From assembly GCF_018130785.1 (NCBI RefSeq), contig NZ_JAFCJT010000003.1, positions 1-64,000 on the forward strand: 64,000 bases of DNA, written 5' to 3'. Positions 51,201 to 59,625 of the stretch are shown one piece after another. The stretch is from Bradyrhizobium liaoningense. Lineage in GTDB: Bacteria; Pseudomonadota; Alphaproteobacteria; Rhizobiales; Xanthobacteraceae. Below the pieces are notes generated by a model. That model worked only from the letters and a program-made list of their open reading frames with translations, ran no database searches and was not told where the DNA came from. Position 1 is the first letter of the stretch. Each line of letters opens with the position of its first letter. Both the position numbers and the translations under genes were made by a program.

Positions 51201-52369
51201 GCGGTGCGCTGCGGGCAACCGACGTGGTCGCGCGCCTCGGCGGCGACGAGTTCGTGGTGATCCTCGACCAGTGCGGTGAGATCGACGACGTCCAGCGCAT
51301 AGCGACCGGGCTGCTCACGGCGCTTGCCGAGCCCATGGAGCTGGCCGGCCACGAGTGCCACACCACGGCCTCGATCGGCATCGCGATGTATCCGGCCAAC
51401 GGCTCCGACGTTCAGACGCTGACCAAGAACGCCGACATGGCGATGTATCTTGCCAAGGAAGACGGCAAGAACGGCTATCGCTTCTTCTCCAATGAGGTCA
51501 AGACGCAGTCGATCGAGCGGCTGTCCCTGGAGAGCGCGCTGCGCCGGGCGCTGGAGCGCGAGCAGTTCTCGCTGAACTACCAGCCCAAGGTGGACATGGA
51601 GACCGGCCAGATCACCGGCGTCGAGGCGCTGCTGCGCTGGACGCATCCGGATCTCGGCAGCATCTCGCCGGCGCAGTTCATTCCGCTTGCGGAAGAGACC
51701 GGGCTGATCGTGCCGATCGGCCGCTGGGTGGTCAAAGAGGCCTGCGCGCAGGCCATGGCCTGGCAGCGCCGCGGCCTGTTGCCGGTGTCGATGGCGGTCA
51801 ACCTGTCGCCGCGGCAGTTTGTCGACGAACATCTGTTGCAGGACGTCGACGAGGCGCTGGCGGCCTCCGGCATGTCGCCGGTGCTGCTCCAGCTGGAGGT
51901 CACCGAGAGCATGATGATGCGCAATGTCGGGCGCGCGCTGAAGGTGCTCGACGCCATCCAGAGCCGCGGCATCCGCCTCGCCATCGACGATTTCGGCACC
52001 GGCTATTCGTCGATGTCGCTGATGAAACATTTTCCGATCGACACCATCAAGATCGACCGCTCCTTCGTGCGCGACTTGCCGCAGGATTCGGAGGACCAGG
52101 CGATCGCGCAGGCGATCATCAGCATGGGCAAGGCGCTCGGCATGACCGTGGTCGCCGAAGGCGTCGAGAACGCCGAGCAGGAGGCGTTCCTGCGCACCCA
52201 TGGCTGCGACGAGATGCAGGGCTTCCTCATCTCCAAGCCGCTGCCGGCACGGCAGATGGCCGAGCTGTTGCGGCCGATGGTGCTGCCCGTCGCGCCGCCG
52301 CTCCAGCCGGAGCCGGACATTGCCGCCGAACAAGCCGCAGCGTTACGGCTGAAACGCGCTGTCATCTGA
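48254..52369 (+). CDS. 5xGAF-GGDEF-EAL cyclic-di-GMP enzyme
   Basis: 1,371 residues, GTG start at 48254 (GGGAG eight bases upstream; a weaker GTG lies at 48197). Five GAF-like repeats of about 180 residues each begin near residues 8, 192, 371, 554 and 736, marked by ALSATNEAI.RAK..ELF.LVC.A and, in most copies, G.AFR. After them comes an intact GGDEF domain (HDSLTDLPNR; inhibitory site RATD five residues before GGDEF, near 995). An intact EAL domain follows (GVEALLRW near 1122, DDFGTGYSS, KIDRSFV, VAEGVEN). Both synthesis and breakdown of c-di-GMP look possible. No membrane segment, so it is a cytoplasmic sensor. Confidence 0.93.
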   Translation: MQTTLARTFAALSAINEAILYAKSPDELYQKVCDAGFSSGDFLAVAVFLVGPDGRRLCFAAGCGDDVARLRSLEITTDAGTAEGAGVGGEAFRDQRLSISNDYLNDPRSLAWREGAAKAHIGAAAALPLLCSGKSVGVLYVTRREAGSLNEQMVSLFERMSANISYALDNFARETARQTSERATRRLNRMFGALSATNEAILRAKTEHELYQLVCDASVHGGKSLATFVLLKEQDSHWLKPVAGTGENLEIVARTRYSVDPENPYGRGISGEVFRTQKPFVERDLARRTKGTPWEQANVNTGVAACIAAPLIQHGQSIGVILSFLSQSWAKDEEVVALMLRIAENVCFALDNFDREAEKAQIAAEEERLARMYAALSATNEAILRARSRAELFDLVCEATAKGAKFTSATIALVDHHAELLRVVACYGPNADTVRSFKFSTSDEVPEGRGLTGTAFRTRQPCISNDVLSDDRIAPWAANARRNGIGSSAALPLFNGDRVEGIFLFNSPERGTFTPEFVELLQRLQANVAFALENFDRSDEKAKAEMQRNRLRGMLEALSATNEAIMRVKTRADLFEAVCEAAVLGGTFTSATIAMVDPTGRHLDIAVTKGECRSHVETWRFATSADEPEGRGLAGTAFRTKAPCVANELLTDVRATHWRRIARDQGTKSGGCFPLLKNGADAVGILLFLSPDEGTFTPDLIQLLGRLAENVSFALDNFDRAEERSRTEAQKERLTRMFAALSATNEAIVRAKSRSELFELVCQAASTGGKFTSTTIALASADSDQLAIVAAAGPSAETTRNVRLSIDADRPEGRGMSGTAFRTRRPCISNDYVNDSRVSAFHAVLQGDGARSGAAFPLITHDQPVGVMIYMSTEQETFTAEFVELLQRLADNVSFAMENFDRTDEKNEADERIEYLASHDSLTDLPNRETFNGLLREAIDEAQRHDHRFAVLFIDLDRFKVINDSLGHEAGDLLLLEVGNRLRGALRATDVVARLGGDEFVVILDQCGEIDDVQRIATGLLTALAEPMELAGHECHTTASIGIAMYPANGSDVQTLTKNADMAMYLAKEDGKNGYRFFSNEVKTQSIERLSLESALRRALEREQFSLNYQPKVDMETGQITGVEALLRWTHPDLGSISPAQFIPLAEETGLIVPIGRWVVKEACAQAMAWQRRGLLPVSMAVNLSPRQFVDEHLLQDVDEALAASGMSPVLLQLEVTESMMMRNVGRALKVLDAIQSRGIRLAIDDFGTGYSSMSLMKHFPIDTIKIDRSFVRDLPQDSEDQAIAQAIISMGKALGMTVVAEGVENAEQEAFLRTHGCDEMQGFLISKPLPARQMAELLRPMVLPVAPPLQPEPDIAAEQAAALRLKRAVI

Positions 52370-52684
52370 CGGCTGCGGGTGCAGCTCGCGGACGTTGTCT
52401 TGCTTGGTTTCCGCCTTGCGCGGAAAATCATCCGGCCAGGGCTGCGAGGTCTGCTCGGCGAACAGCTCCAGGAGGGCATGCGCACCTTCGGCAAAGCTTG
52501 AGCCGTCGCCGAGGCCGAGCTCACAACACCACACCTGTCGCATAGGCTCGTGCGCGTCGACCACCGCCATGGCCGGCCCCCACCACCAGGCCGGCGCGGG
52601 CGAGCGTTCGTCCTCGGGCACGGCGTGCCATAGGACGAGCTCGTCCATCACGCGCTCGAATTGCAGGCTTGCGGCCTGATGCAT
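52343..52684 (-). CDS. hypothetical protein
   Basis: 113 residues, convergent with the GGDEF-EAL gene and overlapping its last 27 bases. Soluble, Trp-rich and acidic: MHQAASLQFERVMDELVLWH, then AWWWGPAMAVVDAH and WCCELGLGDGSSFAEGAHALLELF. Composition looks like a real protein, and it is preferred over a 94-residue plus-strand frame over the same stretch, which is Ser/Arg-rich. No family recognised. Confidence 0.6.
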   Translation of the reverse strand: MHQAASLQFERVMDELVLWHAVPEDERSPAPAWWWGPAMAVVDAHEPMRQVWCCELGLGDGSSFAEGAHALLELFAEQTSQPWPDDFPRKAETKQDNVRELHPQPSDDSAFQP

Positions 52685-52907
52685 TCGCTCCGTGCTCCCT
52701 GGGCGGCGCCTGAAAGCAGGCCGATGCCCGGACTCGATCGTGGCCTTCGCTGTGAAGAACAGGCTCGCGCTATTGGCGGAGCCTCACATGCCGCTTCCAT
52801 TGGCGGCCATAAGAGCAACATGCGGCGGTCGGGACATGCGCCGCCGTCGGCTGTGATCATCTCTTTAGCCGCTCAGGGGCCCGACCGGCAAGTCGCAATA
52901 CGGGCGT

Positions 52908-53900
52908 CTAGCGCGTCCTGAGCGGATGCGCCTTCTGGTGCCAGGCCCAGGCGGTCCGGATCACCGTCGGCAGGTCGGAGTGGCGCGGCACGAACTTCAG
53001 CACCTTTCTCGCGGCGGAGACATCGGCGACCAGATAGGTGGGATCGCCCGCGCGGCGCGGCTTGACGGTGTGCGGCACCTCGCGCCCGGTCTCCTGCCTG
53101 ATGGCGTTCAGGATCTCGCGGACCGAAAAGCCGGAGCCCGTGCCGAGATTGAAGCTGCCGCCGGCATGTCCGGTTTCCAGGAGCTTCAATGCAGCGACAT
53201 GCGCCGCAGCGAGGTCGGTGACGTGGATGTAGTCACGGATCGCGGTGCCGTCGGGCGTATCGTAATCGTCGCCGAACACGGCGAAGTCGACATGGCCCTG
53301 GAGCGCCATCATGGCGCGCGGAATGAGATGCGTTTCGTTGTCACGCAGCTCGCCGATGCCGCCGGCCGGGTCGGCGCCGCTGGCGTTGAAATAGCGCAGG
53401 CAGAACGCGCCGAAGCCATAGGCCGCGCGATAATCGGCGAGCATGCGCTCGATCATCCATTTCGACGCGCCGTAGGGATTGATCGGCGCGCAGGGGAAGT
53501 CTTCCGGCAGCTCCTTGGAATCGGCGTTGCCGTAGACGGCGCCGGTCGAGGAGAACACGATGCGTCGGCAGCCCGCGTTGCGCATCGCCTGCAGCAGCGA
53601 CAGCGTGCCCTGAACGTTGTTGATGTAATATTTCTGCGGGTCGGTCATGGACTCGCCGACGAGGCTTGCCGCCGCGAAATGCATCACCGCCGTGACCTTG
53701 TGGTCGGCGAAGGCGCGCGCCAGCGCGGCGCCGTCGAGCAGGTCGCCCGTCACCAGCGGGCCGGCGACGAAGCTGCGATGACCTGTCGAGAGATTGTCAT
53801 AAACGACGGGCTGATAGCCGGCGGAAGACAGTGCGCGGCAGGCATGCGAGCCAATATAGCCCGCGCCTCCTGTGACGAGGACGGTCGGTCGATCGGTCAT
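52908..53900 (-). CDS. galE: UDP-glucose 4-epimerase
   Basis: 330 residues. Extended SDR: NAD motif GGAGYIGSH (11-19), catalytic S118/T119 region, Y143 and K147 (YGASK), and the family motifs YFNASGADP and GDDYDTPDGTAIRDYIHV. It interconverts UDP-glucose and UDP-galactose, supplying galactosyl donors for exopolysaccharide or LPS (ExoB role in rhizobia). Third gene of the minus-strand transcript after the Wzz-like and WecG-like genes, 19 bases after the latter. Confidence 0.95.
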   Translation of the reverse strand: MTDRPTVLVTGGAGYIGSHACRALSSAGYQPVVYDNLSTGHRSFVAGPLVTGDLLDGAALARAFADHKVTAVMHFAAASLVGESMTDPQKYYINNVQGTLSLLQAMRNAGCRRIVFSSTGAVYGNADSKELPEDFPCAPINPYGASKWMIERMLADYRAAYGFGAFCLRYFNASGADPAGGIGELRDNETHLIPRAMMALQGHVDFAVFGDDYDTPDGTAIRDYIHVTDLAAAHVAALKLLETGHAGGSFNLGTGSGFSVREILNAIRQETGREVPHTVKPRRAGDPTYLVADVSAARKVLKFVPRHSDLPTVIRTAWAWHQKAHPLRTR

Positions 53901-53919
53901 GTCGTCTTCTACTCTTCTC

Positions 53920-54726
53920 TCAGCGATTGGAAGGCCGTTTGCGGCTGAAGAGAAGATAGAGCGCGCGAGGGTTGGTGGTCAAATAGCGCCAGAGCAGGCG
54001 GCGCGGCTCGAGCCAGGTGCGCCAAACCCATTCGAGGCCGATTTTCTGCATCCATTGCGGCGCGCGGGACCGGCTGCCCGATAAAAAGTTGAACAAGCCG
54101 CCGGATGTCTTGATAACGCCAACATTGGTCAGCAGCGGCGTGTATTCCTCGACGAATGCCTGCTCATTGGGCACGCCGAGCGCGACCCAGAGGTAGTCAG
54201 GCGCGAGCGCGTTGATCTCCTCGACCTTCGCGCGCAGGTCCTCGCCGCGGAGATAGCCGTGGCTGTATCCGACGATCTTGAGCTCCGGATAGAGCTTACG
54301 GACGTTCTCGACCGCCGCGGTGTTCTCGGCCTCGCTGGCGCCGAACATGTAGAAGGTACGGCCGAGCGCTTCGGCCTTGCGTGCGACGACGTGGAACAGG
54401 TCCGTCGTCGCGACGCGCTCGGGCAGTGGAAACCAATGTTGTAGCCGCGAGGCCGCGACCAGCGGCTGGCCATCGGCATTGATGAGGTCGGCGCCGCGGA
54501 ACAGGCGCTCGGTCTCCGCTTCGGTCGAGCAGCGCGCCAGCACCTCGCCATTGGCCGAGGTCAGATGCAGCGGACGGCCGATGCGTTTGCCGGGATCGGT
54601 GGCCGCGATCATGAAATCGGCGGTTGCTTCCATGTCGAGCGCGGCCATGCGAAGGCCGCCGACGGTGATCCGCGGCACGTCGGCGGTTGCGGCCCTGCCG
54701 TCCAGATTGACGCGGCGCTCAAGCAT
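53920..54726 (-). CDS. WecG/TagA/CpsF-family glycosyltransferase
   Basis: 268 residues. Family pattern: LTSANGEVLARC, NADGQPLVAASRL, ERVATTDLFHVVARKAEALGRTFYMFGASE, then LYPELKIVGYSHGYL, INALAPDYLWVALGVPNEQAFVEEY and SGGLFNFLSGSRSRAPQWMQKIGLEWVWR. GT26 enzymes transfer N-acetylmannosamine(-uronate), glucose or related sugars to lipid-linked intermediates at the inner membrane. Overlaps the Wzz-like stop by eight bases, then galE follows. Confidence 0.94.
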   Translation of the reverse strand: MLERRVNLDGRAATADVPRITVGGLRMAALDMEATADFMIAATDPGKRIGRPLHLTSANGEVLARCSTEAETERLFRGADLINADGQPLVAASRLQHWFPLPERVATTDLFHVVARKAEALGRTFYMFGASEAENTAAVENVRKLYPELKIVGYSHGYLRGEDLRAKVEEINALAPDYLWVALGVPNEQAFVEEYTPLLTNVGVIKTSGGLFNFLSGSRSRAPQWMQKIGLEWVWRTWLEPRRLLWRYLTTNPRALYLLFSRKRPSNR

Positions 54727-57094
54727 ATTGTCTGCCTCGCTGGCGCGCCTGGGTTGCGGGCGTGAGCTCGTCGAGCACGACGCCGACGAGCTTGCGCTCG
54801 GCGCGGCCGAGCGTGTTCAGGATTTCTTCCAGACCGTCGTTGATGTCGAGGCTGGTCGGCAGCACCGCCACCAGCGCGTCGGCGTTGCCGAGCAGCTTGC
54901 GGCTGCCTGTGTTGAGCGGCGTCACGGGGCCGTCGAGGATTACGAGATCGTAGCCGCCGGCGGCGCGCGCCTGCTCGATCGCCTTGCGGATGGCCTCAGC
55001 CGCCTTGCCGGCATCGCCGTCGGCAGCCGGCAGCACCGAGATGTCGTTGACGGTCTTGATCTCGCGCGCGGCCTTGCTGCCGATCGAGAGCCAGCCAAGC
55101 TTGCTCGGCTCGCTCTTGCCGGGACGACTGACCTTGTTCGACAGCGAGTGCGCCTGATGGTCGGCATCGATCATCAGCACGCGGGCGCCGTCGCGCGCGG
55201 CGGCGAGCGCGAAATTCAGCGCCGTCACGCTGCGCCCGGTGGTCTCGCCGGCACCGACGAGTGCGATGACCGGCATCGCCTTGCCGCCGGCGCGCCGGGC
55301 GACAGCAATGCGCATATCGCGCCAGGCGTTGAGAAGCGTCGTCAGCGGAAAGCCGGGGCGGAGCGTCGGCCAGCCCAGCCGGGTGAGATCGACGCCGCCG
55401 CCGGTGGCGAGGATGGCGCCGAGCGTGTGGATGACGTCGGCCTCCTGGAGGCGCGCGATCAGCGGCTTTCCGATCAGCGCATTTTCGTCGATCTCAGGCT
55501 GCAGCGTTGGCGCGGCGAGTTCCGGCAGGGCCTGTGCAACCTCCGGCGCTAGCGGAGCCGGTTGGGGCTGGGCGACCTCAGGAGTTCGCGAAACCTCCGG
55601 CGCTCGGGGTGTCGGCGGTGCGGGCGTGCGCTGGGGACGGGCCGGCGCGGGCGCCGGCGCGATCGCGCCGGTGGACAGAAGCTCGGCCGCAACGAACCAG
55701 CTTGCAGCGGCGAGCGCGCCGAAGATGAAGCCGATCATGGCGAACATGCTCATCGCCGGCGGGAACGAGCGCCGCTGTGGCACCGTGGCTTCACCGATGA
55801 CGCGGGCCGCCGAGGTGTTCAGCGTCTCCTGTTCCTCGGTTTCGCGCGAGCGCTTGAGGAAGGACTGATAGACGTCGCGGCTGGCATCGGCCTCGCGCTC
55901 GAGTTCGCGCAGGCGCACGGCAGCCTGGCTGAGCTGGACGCTCTGCCGCTTCTGCGCTTCCAGCGCGCGGTTGAGCGAGGCTTCGAAGTCGCGGGCGCGC
56001 GTCAGATCGTTCTTGGCGGACTGGGCGAAGCGGTCGATCTCTTCGTTGATGGTGCGCTTGAGATCCTCGACCTGCTTCTCGGTCTGGCGCAGTGCCGGGT
56101 GGCGCGGGCCGAGCTCGCCGGCCTGCTCCGCATATTTCTTGCGCGCGTCGGCATATTGCGCGCGGAGGTTCGCGATGGTCGGCGATTGCAGCGCTTCCGA
56201 ATTCGCGCCGGCATCCGCCGCCGTGCGCCGGCTCGCCTCGATCTGGTCGAGCCGCGCCTGCGCATCCATCGTCGCAGCGCGGGCCGCAGAAAGCCGCTGG
56301 TTGCTGGCGGAGAGCTGCTGATCGCTGATCAGCGCGTCCTGGGTACCGACGAAATTGTTCTGGGCCTTGTAGGTTGCGAGTGTCGTTTCGGCGTTGCGCA
56401 GCCGCTCGCGCAGCTCCTTCAGACGGCCGGAGAGATCGTTGGTGGCGCGCCGTGCGGCCGAAGCCTGCGAGTTACGGGACTCCGCGAGGTAGGCGCTGGT
56501 CAGTGTGTTGGCGAGCATCGCGGCCTTTGCCGGATCGGTCGACCAGACCTCGATATCGACGATGAAGCTCTTCTCGGTCTTGCGGATCGTGATGTGCCGG
56601 TTCAGCGCATCGAGTGCCGCCAGCTGTACTTCCTTCTTTTCCGCGGCGGAGGGCGCGGGAGGATGAAGGCCGATCAGGCCGAGCAACGACGACATCAGGC
56701 TCCTGGCGTCACCGCCGCCGCCGAATTCGGGGTCCTTGTCGAGACCAGCCTGCTGGATCACCTGGAGCAGCACGCTGTTGGACGTGATCAGGCGCGCCTG
56801 GCTCTCCACCACCATGGCCATGCCGGAGACGTCCTGCGCGCGCGGCGTGAGCTCGCGATCGACGAGCTGAAGCTCGCGCGGGTCGACATAAAGCTGGGCG
56901 GTCGCGGTGTAGCGGGGCGTCAGGCTCTTGCCGACCGTGACGGCAAGCGTCGCACCGAGGAGGGCGGCGGCGGCAATCGCGACCTTCCGCCGCCAGAGCA
57001 GATTGACGAGCTCCAGCACATTGAAGCCGGCCTGAGGCCTCTGCTGCGGGGTCTCCGGTCCGGCCCGATCTATCGGCTGGTTATAGTCAAGCAT
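54719..57094 (-). CDS. Wzz/ExoP-like polysaccharide co-polymerase with degenerate kinase domain
   Basis: 791 residues. N-terminal Wzz domain (VLELVNLLWRRKVAIAAAALLGATLAVTVGKSLTPRYTATAQLYVDP, first membrane helix included), a long periplasmic coiled coil (about 190-420), a second helix near 440-465, and a Pro-rich linker. The cytoplasmic BY-kinase-like domain is near 600-790. Its P-loop reads VGAGETTGRS (near 611), with Arg (codon CGC) in place of the essential Lys, and IDADHQA replaces the usual DADLR. The C-terminus has one Tyr and no Tyr cluster. It probably sets chain length, but kinase activity is unlikely. First gene of exoP-wecG-galE. Confidence 0.9.
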   Translation of the reverse strand: MLDYNQPIDRAGPETPQQRPQAGFNVLELVNLLWRRKVAIAAAALLGATLAVTVGKSLTPRYTATAQLYVDPRELQLVDRELTPRAQDVSGMAMVVESQARLITSNSVLLQVIQQAGLDKDPEFGGGGDARSLMSSLLGLIGLHPPAPSAAEKKEVQLAALDALNRHITIRKTEKSFIVDIEVWSTDPAKAAMLANTLTSAYLAESRNSQASAARRATNDLSGRLKELRERLRNAETTLATYKAQNNFVGTQDALISDQQLSASNQRLSAARAATMDAQARLDQIEASRRTAADAGANSEALQSPTIANLRAQYADARKKYAEQAGELGPRHPALRQTEKQVEDLKRTINEEIDRFAQSAKNDLTRARDFEASLNRALEAQKRQSVQLSQAAVRLRELEREADASRDVYQSFLKRSRETEEQETLNTSAARVIGEATVPQRRSFPPAMSMFAMIGFIFGALAAASWFVAAELLSTGAIAPAPAPARPQRTPAPPTPRAPEVSRTPEVAQPQPAPLAPEVAQALPELAAPTLQPEIDENALIGKPLIARLQEADVIHTLGAILATGGGVDLTRLGWPTLRPGFPLTTLLNAWRDMRIAVARRAGGKAMPVIALVGAGETTGRSVTALNFALAAARDGARVLMIDADHQAHSLSNKVSRPGKSEPSKLGWLSIGSKAAREIKTVNDISVLPAADGDAGKAAEAIRKAIEQARAAGGYDLVILDGPVTPLNTGSRKLLGNADALVAVLPTSLDINDGLEEILNTLGRAERKLVGVVLDELTPATQARQRGRQYA

Positions 57095-57206
57095 GATCCC
57101 CAGCTTTCATTCCAACTGCCGCAGGCTGAGGGGTTACTCTTCGCTCCACGCCACGCACCCGGGATATAGGTGCCCAATCAACGCAACAGGGAAAATTAAC
57201 CATACT

Positions 57207-57226
57207 CAGTGAGGGACTATTCACTG
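57207..57226. promoter_or_regulatory. inverted repeat CAGTGA-N8-TCACTG upstream of the Wzz-like gene
   Basis: Twenty bases, 113-132 bases upstream of the start at 57094, in an AT-richer part of the 291-bp gap 57095-57385. A candidate regulator site for the polysaccharide transcript. No further support. Confidence 0.45.
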
Positions 57227-57385
57227 AAATGGCAAACAAAGCGTTTAAGCGCATGCCACTCGTCGACGCGTCGCCGTGGCACGGGCGATGGCGGGGACCT
57301 TCGGAGATTAACGGTTCGTTACCGCGCGCAGCGAGGCCGCAAGGCTTCGCTCGTCCTGCGATGGACTGCGCGCTTACCATGGTGA

Positions 57386-58186
57386 TCAGCTTTTCCGAAG
57401 GATGACGTGATAATCGCCGCGGCGAACGTCGGTCCCGCGCGGGAGGACGGCATTCAGCACGGCTGCGCCGGCATCGACCAGCGCGGCGAACAGCGGCTTG
57501 CGCCGGCGCATCTCGGGATAGCGCGGACTCTCGACCTCGCGGCGGTAGATCATCTCGAGGCCGTTAGCGGCTGCGAATGCTTCGAGCCGCGGCAGCGTCA
57601 CCAGCGGATGGAAGAAGGTCGGGAACGGCGGCTCGCCGGGCAGGCCGGCGTCCTTGATGCCGCGGATATTCCGATAGAACCAGACGTGAAACCAGTGCGG
57701 CGAGTACTTTGTGACGACGCCTGACAGCGAGCGCGGATTGGGCGCGCCGATCAGGATCATCCCGCCGGGCTTGAGCGCGTCGCGGAAATTCAGGAGCGCG
57801 GCATCGACATGGGGCAGATGCTCGATGACGTTGTAGCAGATCACCAGATCGAAGGTCTCGCGCCCGAAACGGTAGGTCTGCACGTCGCCGAGGATCGCCT
57901 CGTCCGCGTAAGTATTGTTGCGGACCTGGTCCTCGTCGATATCGACGACGGTGACCTTGCTGCGGTTCAGCAATTCCGGCGGCAGAACGCTGCACGAGCC
58001 GCCGCCGGCTTCATAGGTTGCGAGCTGGCCCTGCGGCAGCTCGCGGCGCAGCACGTCGTGGACGGCGAGCAGGCTGTCGCGGGCTTCGCCGGGGACAAGA
58101 TCGTGCAGCGCCTCGGTGCGTGAAGTGGCCGCCGGAATTTGGATCGCCGTGGCTGTCGCGAAATCGATCGTGGCTGGCTTGTTCAT
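57386..58186 (-). CDS. class I SAM-dependent methyltransferase
   Basis: 266 residues. Motif I-like TYEAGGGSCSVLPPELL followed by the acidic strand VTVVDIDEDQ, ILGDVQ, then FDLVICYNVIEHLPHVDAALLNFRDALKPGGMILIGAPN. This is the methyltransferase-11/23 pattern often seen in surface-polysaccharide loci. C-terminal part WFYRNIRGIKDAGLPGEPPFPTFFHPLVTLPRLEAFA is typical of those neighbours. Substrate could be a sugar or lipid-linked glycan. Same strand as the exoP-wecG-galE transcript but separated by 291 bp. Confidence 0.9.
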   Translation of the reverse strand: MNKPATIDFATATAIQIPAATSRTEALHDLVPGEARDSLLAVHDVLRRELPQGQLATYEAGGGSCSVLPPELLNRSKVTVVDIDEDQVRNNTYADEAILGDVQTYRFGRETFDLVICYNVIEHLPHVDAALLNFRDALKPGGMILIGAPNPRSLSGVVTKYSPHWFHVWFYRNIRGIKDAGLPGEPPFPTFFHPLVTLPRLEAFAAANGLEMIYRREVESPRYPEMRRRKPLFAALVDAGAAVLNAVLPRGTDVRRGDYHVILRKS

Positions 58187-58581
58187 TTTTTCTGACCGCG
58201 CTTGTTCGACTCAAATTTACAGGAAAAATCCCGCATGCCCGAAGAGCAAATCCGATGCCGCGCCGCTTCACCGGTCGCGGTGCTTACGGGCGGGTTAATG
58301 CGCATAGGCGTTAACTACGGCATCGTCCATGTTGGGCTGTTACCGGCGCAATGGACTGCGAATTGCACTATCACGCATGCAACGTTTTGCAGGAGAAACA
58401 CGCGAAAGCGGTTAAGTGCATGTATGCGGGGAGATCGGGTGGCTCGGCGCCGTTTTGCGCCCCTCGCCGGCCGTTCATTTTGGGCCGGATCTGTCCCGCG
58501 GCGATGTGCCGTCGCAGGACGGCGCCGATCCGCGCGGTTGACGCAGGGTTTTTTCAATAAATCTCGGACATCTAGAACGCC
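58187..58581. other. 395-bp divergent intergenic region
   Basis: No gene seen. It separates the divergent methyltransferase and glycosyltransferase genes and must carry both promoters. Visible elements are an inverted repeat GTTAA-N12-TTAAC at 58294-58315 and a TTGACG with a downstream T6/AATAAA stretch at 58538-58561, not at standard -35/-10 spacing. No conclusion on the start sites. Confidence 0.4.
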
Positions 58582-59610
58582 ATGACGCTGATCCCGACAG
58601 ACCTTTCCGCCAGCCGGATCTCGGATGCCGTGCGCGATCCCAACCGGGAGATCGCGGCGAGCTCCCGCGTCATCGACCTGTCGGTCGGCATCGTCGTCTG
58701 CATCCCCTGCTTCCGCCGCCCACAGCATTTGCGGCTGACGCTGGACTCGCTCGCCAGCCAGCGCACTCCGCGCTCCTTCGCGGTGGTCATGGTCGAGAAC
58801 GACGCGGTGGGGCGCGAAAGCGCGCCGGTTGCCGCGGAGTATCTGGCCGACGGCCGGCTCCAGGGCGTCTGCCTGGTCGAGAAACGGCAAGGCAATTGCC
58901 AGGCGATCAACGCCGCCTTCGAGACGGCGCAGGCGCTGTTTCCCGCCGCGACGCGCTTCCTGATGATCGACGACGACGAGATCGCCTCGCCCGACTGGCT
59001 CGAGCTGATGGTTCGTACCGCGGAGGCGACCGGCGCCGACGTGGTCGGCGGGCCGGTGCTGCCGGTCTTCGACGACGACGGCAAGCCCTGGCTCGCGCGT
59101 CATCCCGCCTTCTGCCCCGCCTATGATTACAGCGGCGCGGTACCGCTGATCTATGGCTGCGGGAATTGCCTGATCACACGTGCGGCGTTCGAGCGGTTCG
59201 ATCGACCCGCCTTCGACCTGCGCTTCAATTTCCTCGGCGGCGGCGACTGCGATTTCTTCGTGCGGTGCCGCGATGCCGGCATGATCTTCCACTGGACTGC
59301 CGAGGCGGTCATCACCGAGACCGTGCCGCAAAGCCGCACCAGCCTCGGCTGGATCGCCAAACGCGGCCTGCGTATCGGCGCCATCAATTACCGTGTGCAG
59401 TACAAGGCCGCACAAAGCGCGGGGGCGCGGGCGCGGGTGTTCGCGCAGATGCTCGGACGGCTGCCGCTGTCGCTGGTGCGTTCCGCTCGTCTGCTCGCGA
59501 CATCGAAGGCCGTCGTCGCCATGCATCCGGCGCTGGTCGCGTTCGGCTCCCTGCTGGCGGCATTCGGCATCGAGCCGAAGCCGTACGAGGCCTCGAAGAT
59601 CGTGTCCTGA
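58582..59610 (+). CDS. family 2 glycosyltransferase
   Basis: 342 residues. GT-A fold: VVCIPCFRRPQHLRLTLDSLASQ at the nucleotide-binding strand, then VEKRQGNCQAINAAFETAQ, the metal motif LMIDDDEIASPDWLEL, ADVVGGPVLPVF and a catalytic-base region FLGGGDCDFFVRCRDAG. Soluble core with a hydrophobic C-terminal stretch (ALVAFGSLLAAFGI). Adds a sugar to the growing polysaccharide repeat unit on the cytoplasmic side. Convergent with another GT2 gene, 15 bases between stops. Confidence 0.92.
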   Translation: MTLIPTDLSASRISDAVRDPNREIAASSRVIDLSVGIVVCIPCFRRPQHLRLTLDSLASQRTPRSFAVVMVENDAVGRESAPVAAEYLADGRLQGVCLVEKRQGNCQAINAAFETAQALFPAATRFLMIDDDEIASPDWLELMVRTAEATGADVVGGPVLPVFDDDGKPWLARHPAFCPAYDYSGAVPLIYGCGNCLITRAAFERFDRPAFDLRFNFLGGGDCDFFVRCRDAGMIFHWTAEAVITETVPQSRTSLGWIAKRGLRIGAINYRVQYKAAQSAGARARVFAQMLGRLPLSLVRSARLLATSKAVVAMHPALVAFGSLLAAFGIEPKPYEASKIVS

Positions 59611-59625
59611 CGTGACAGGGTCGGA

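Noticed and set aside
49475..52333. A 952-codon minus-strand open frame opposite the GGDEF-EAL gene
   Set aside because: The opposite strand encodes clear GAF, GGDEF and EAL domains. The antisense translation has no recognisable domain and skewed composition.
52395..52679. A 94-codon plus-strand frame downstream of the GGDEF-EAL gene
   Set aside because: Ser/Arg-rich and featureless. The opposite-strand 113-residue protein over the same bases looks more like a real protein.
52685..52907. Small frames on both strands between the hypothetical gene and galE
   Set aside because: No ribosome binding site, no domain and no hydrophobic pattern; I see nothing convincing in this 223-bp gap.
58294..58315. 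GTTAA-N12-TTAAC as a CtrA site
   Set aside because: The CtrA consensus needs about a 7-base spacer between TTAA halves; this has 12. Recorded only as an inverted repeat.
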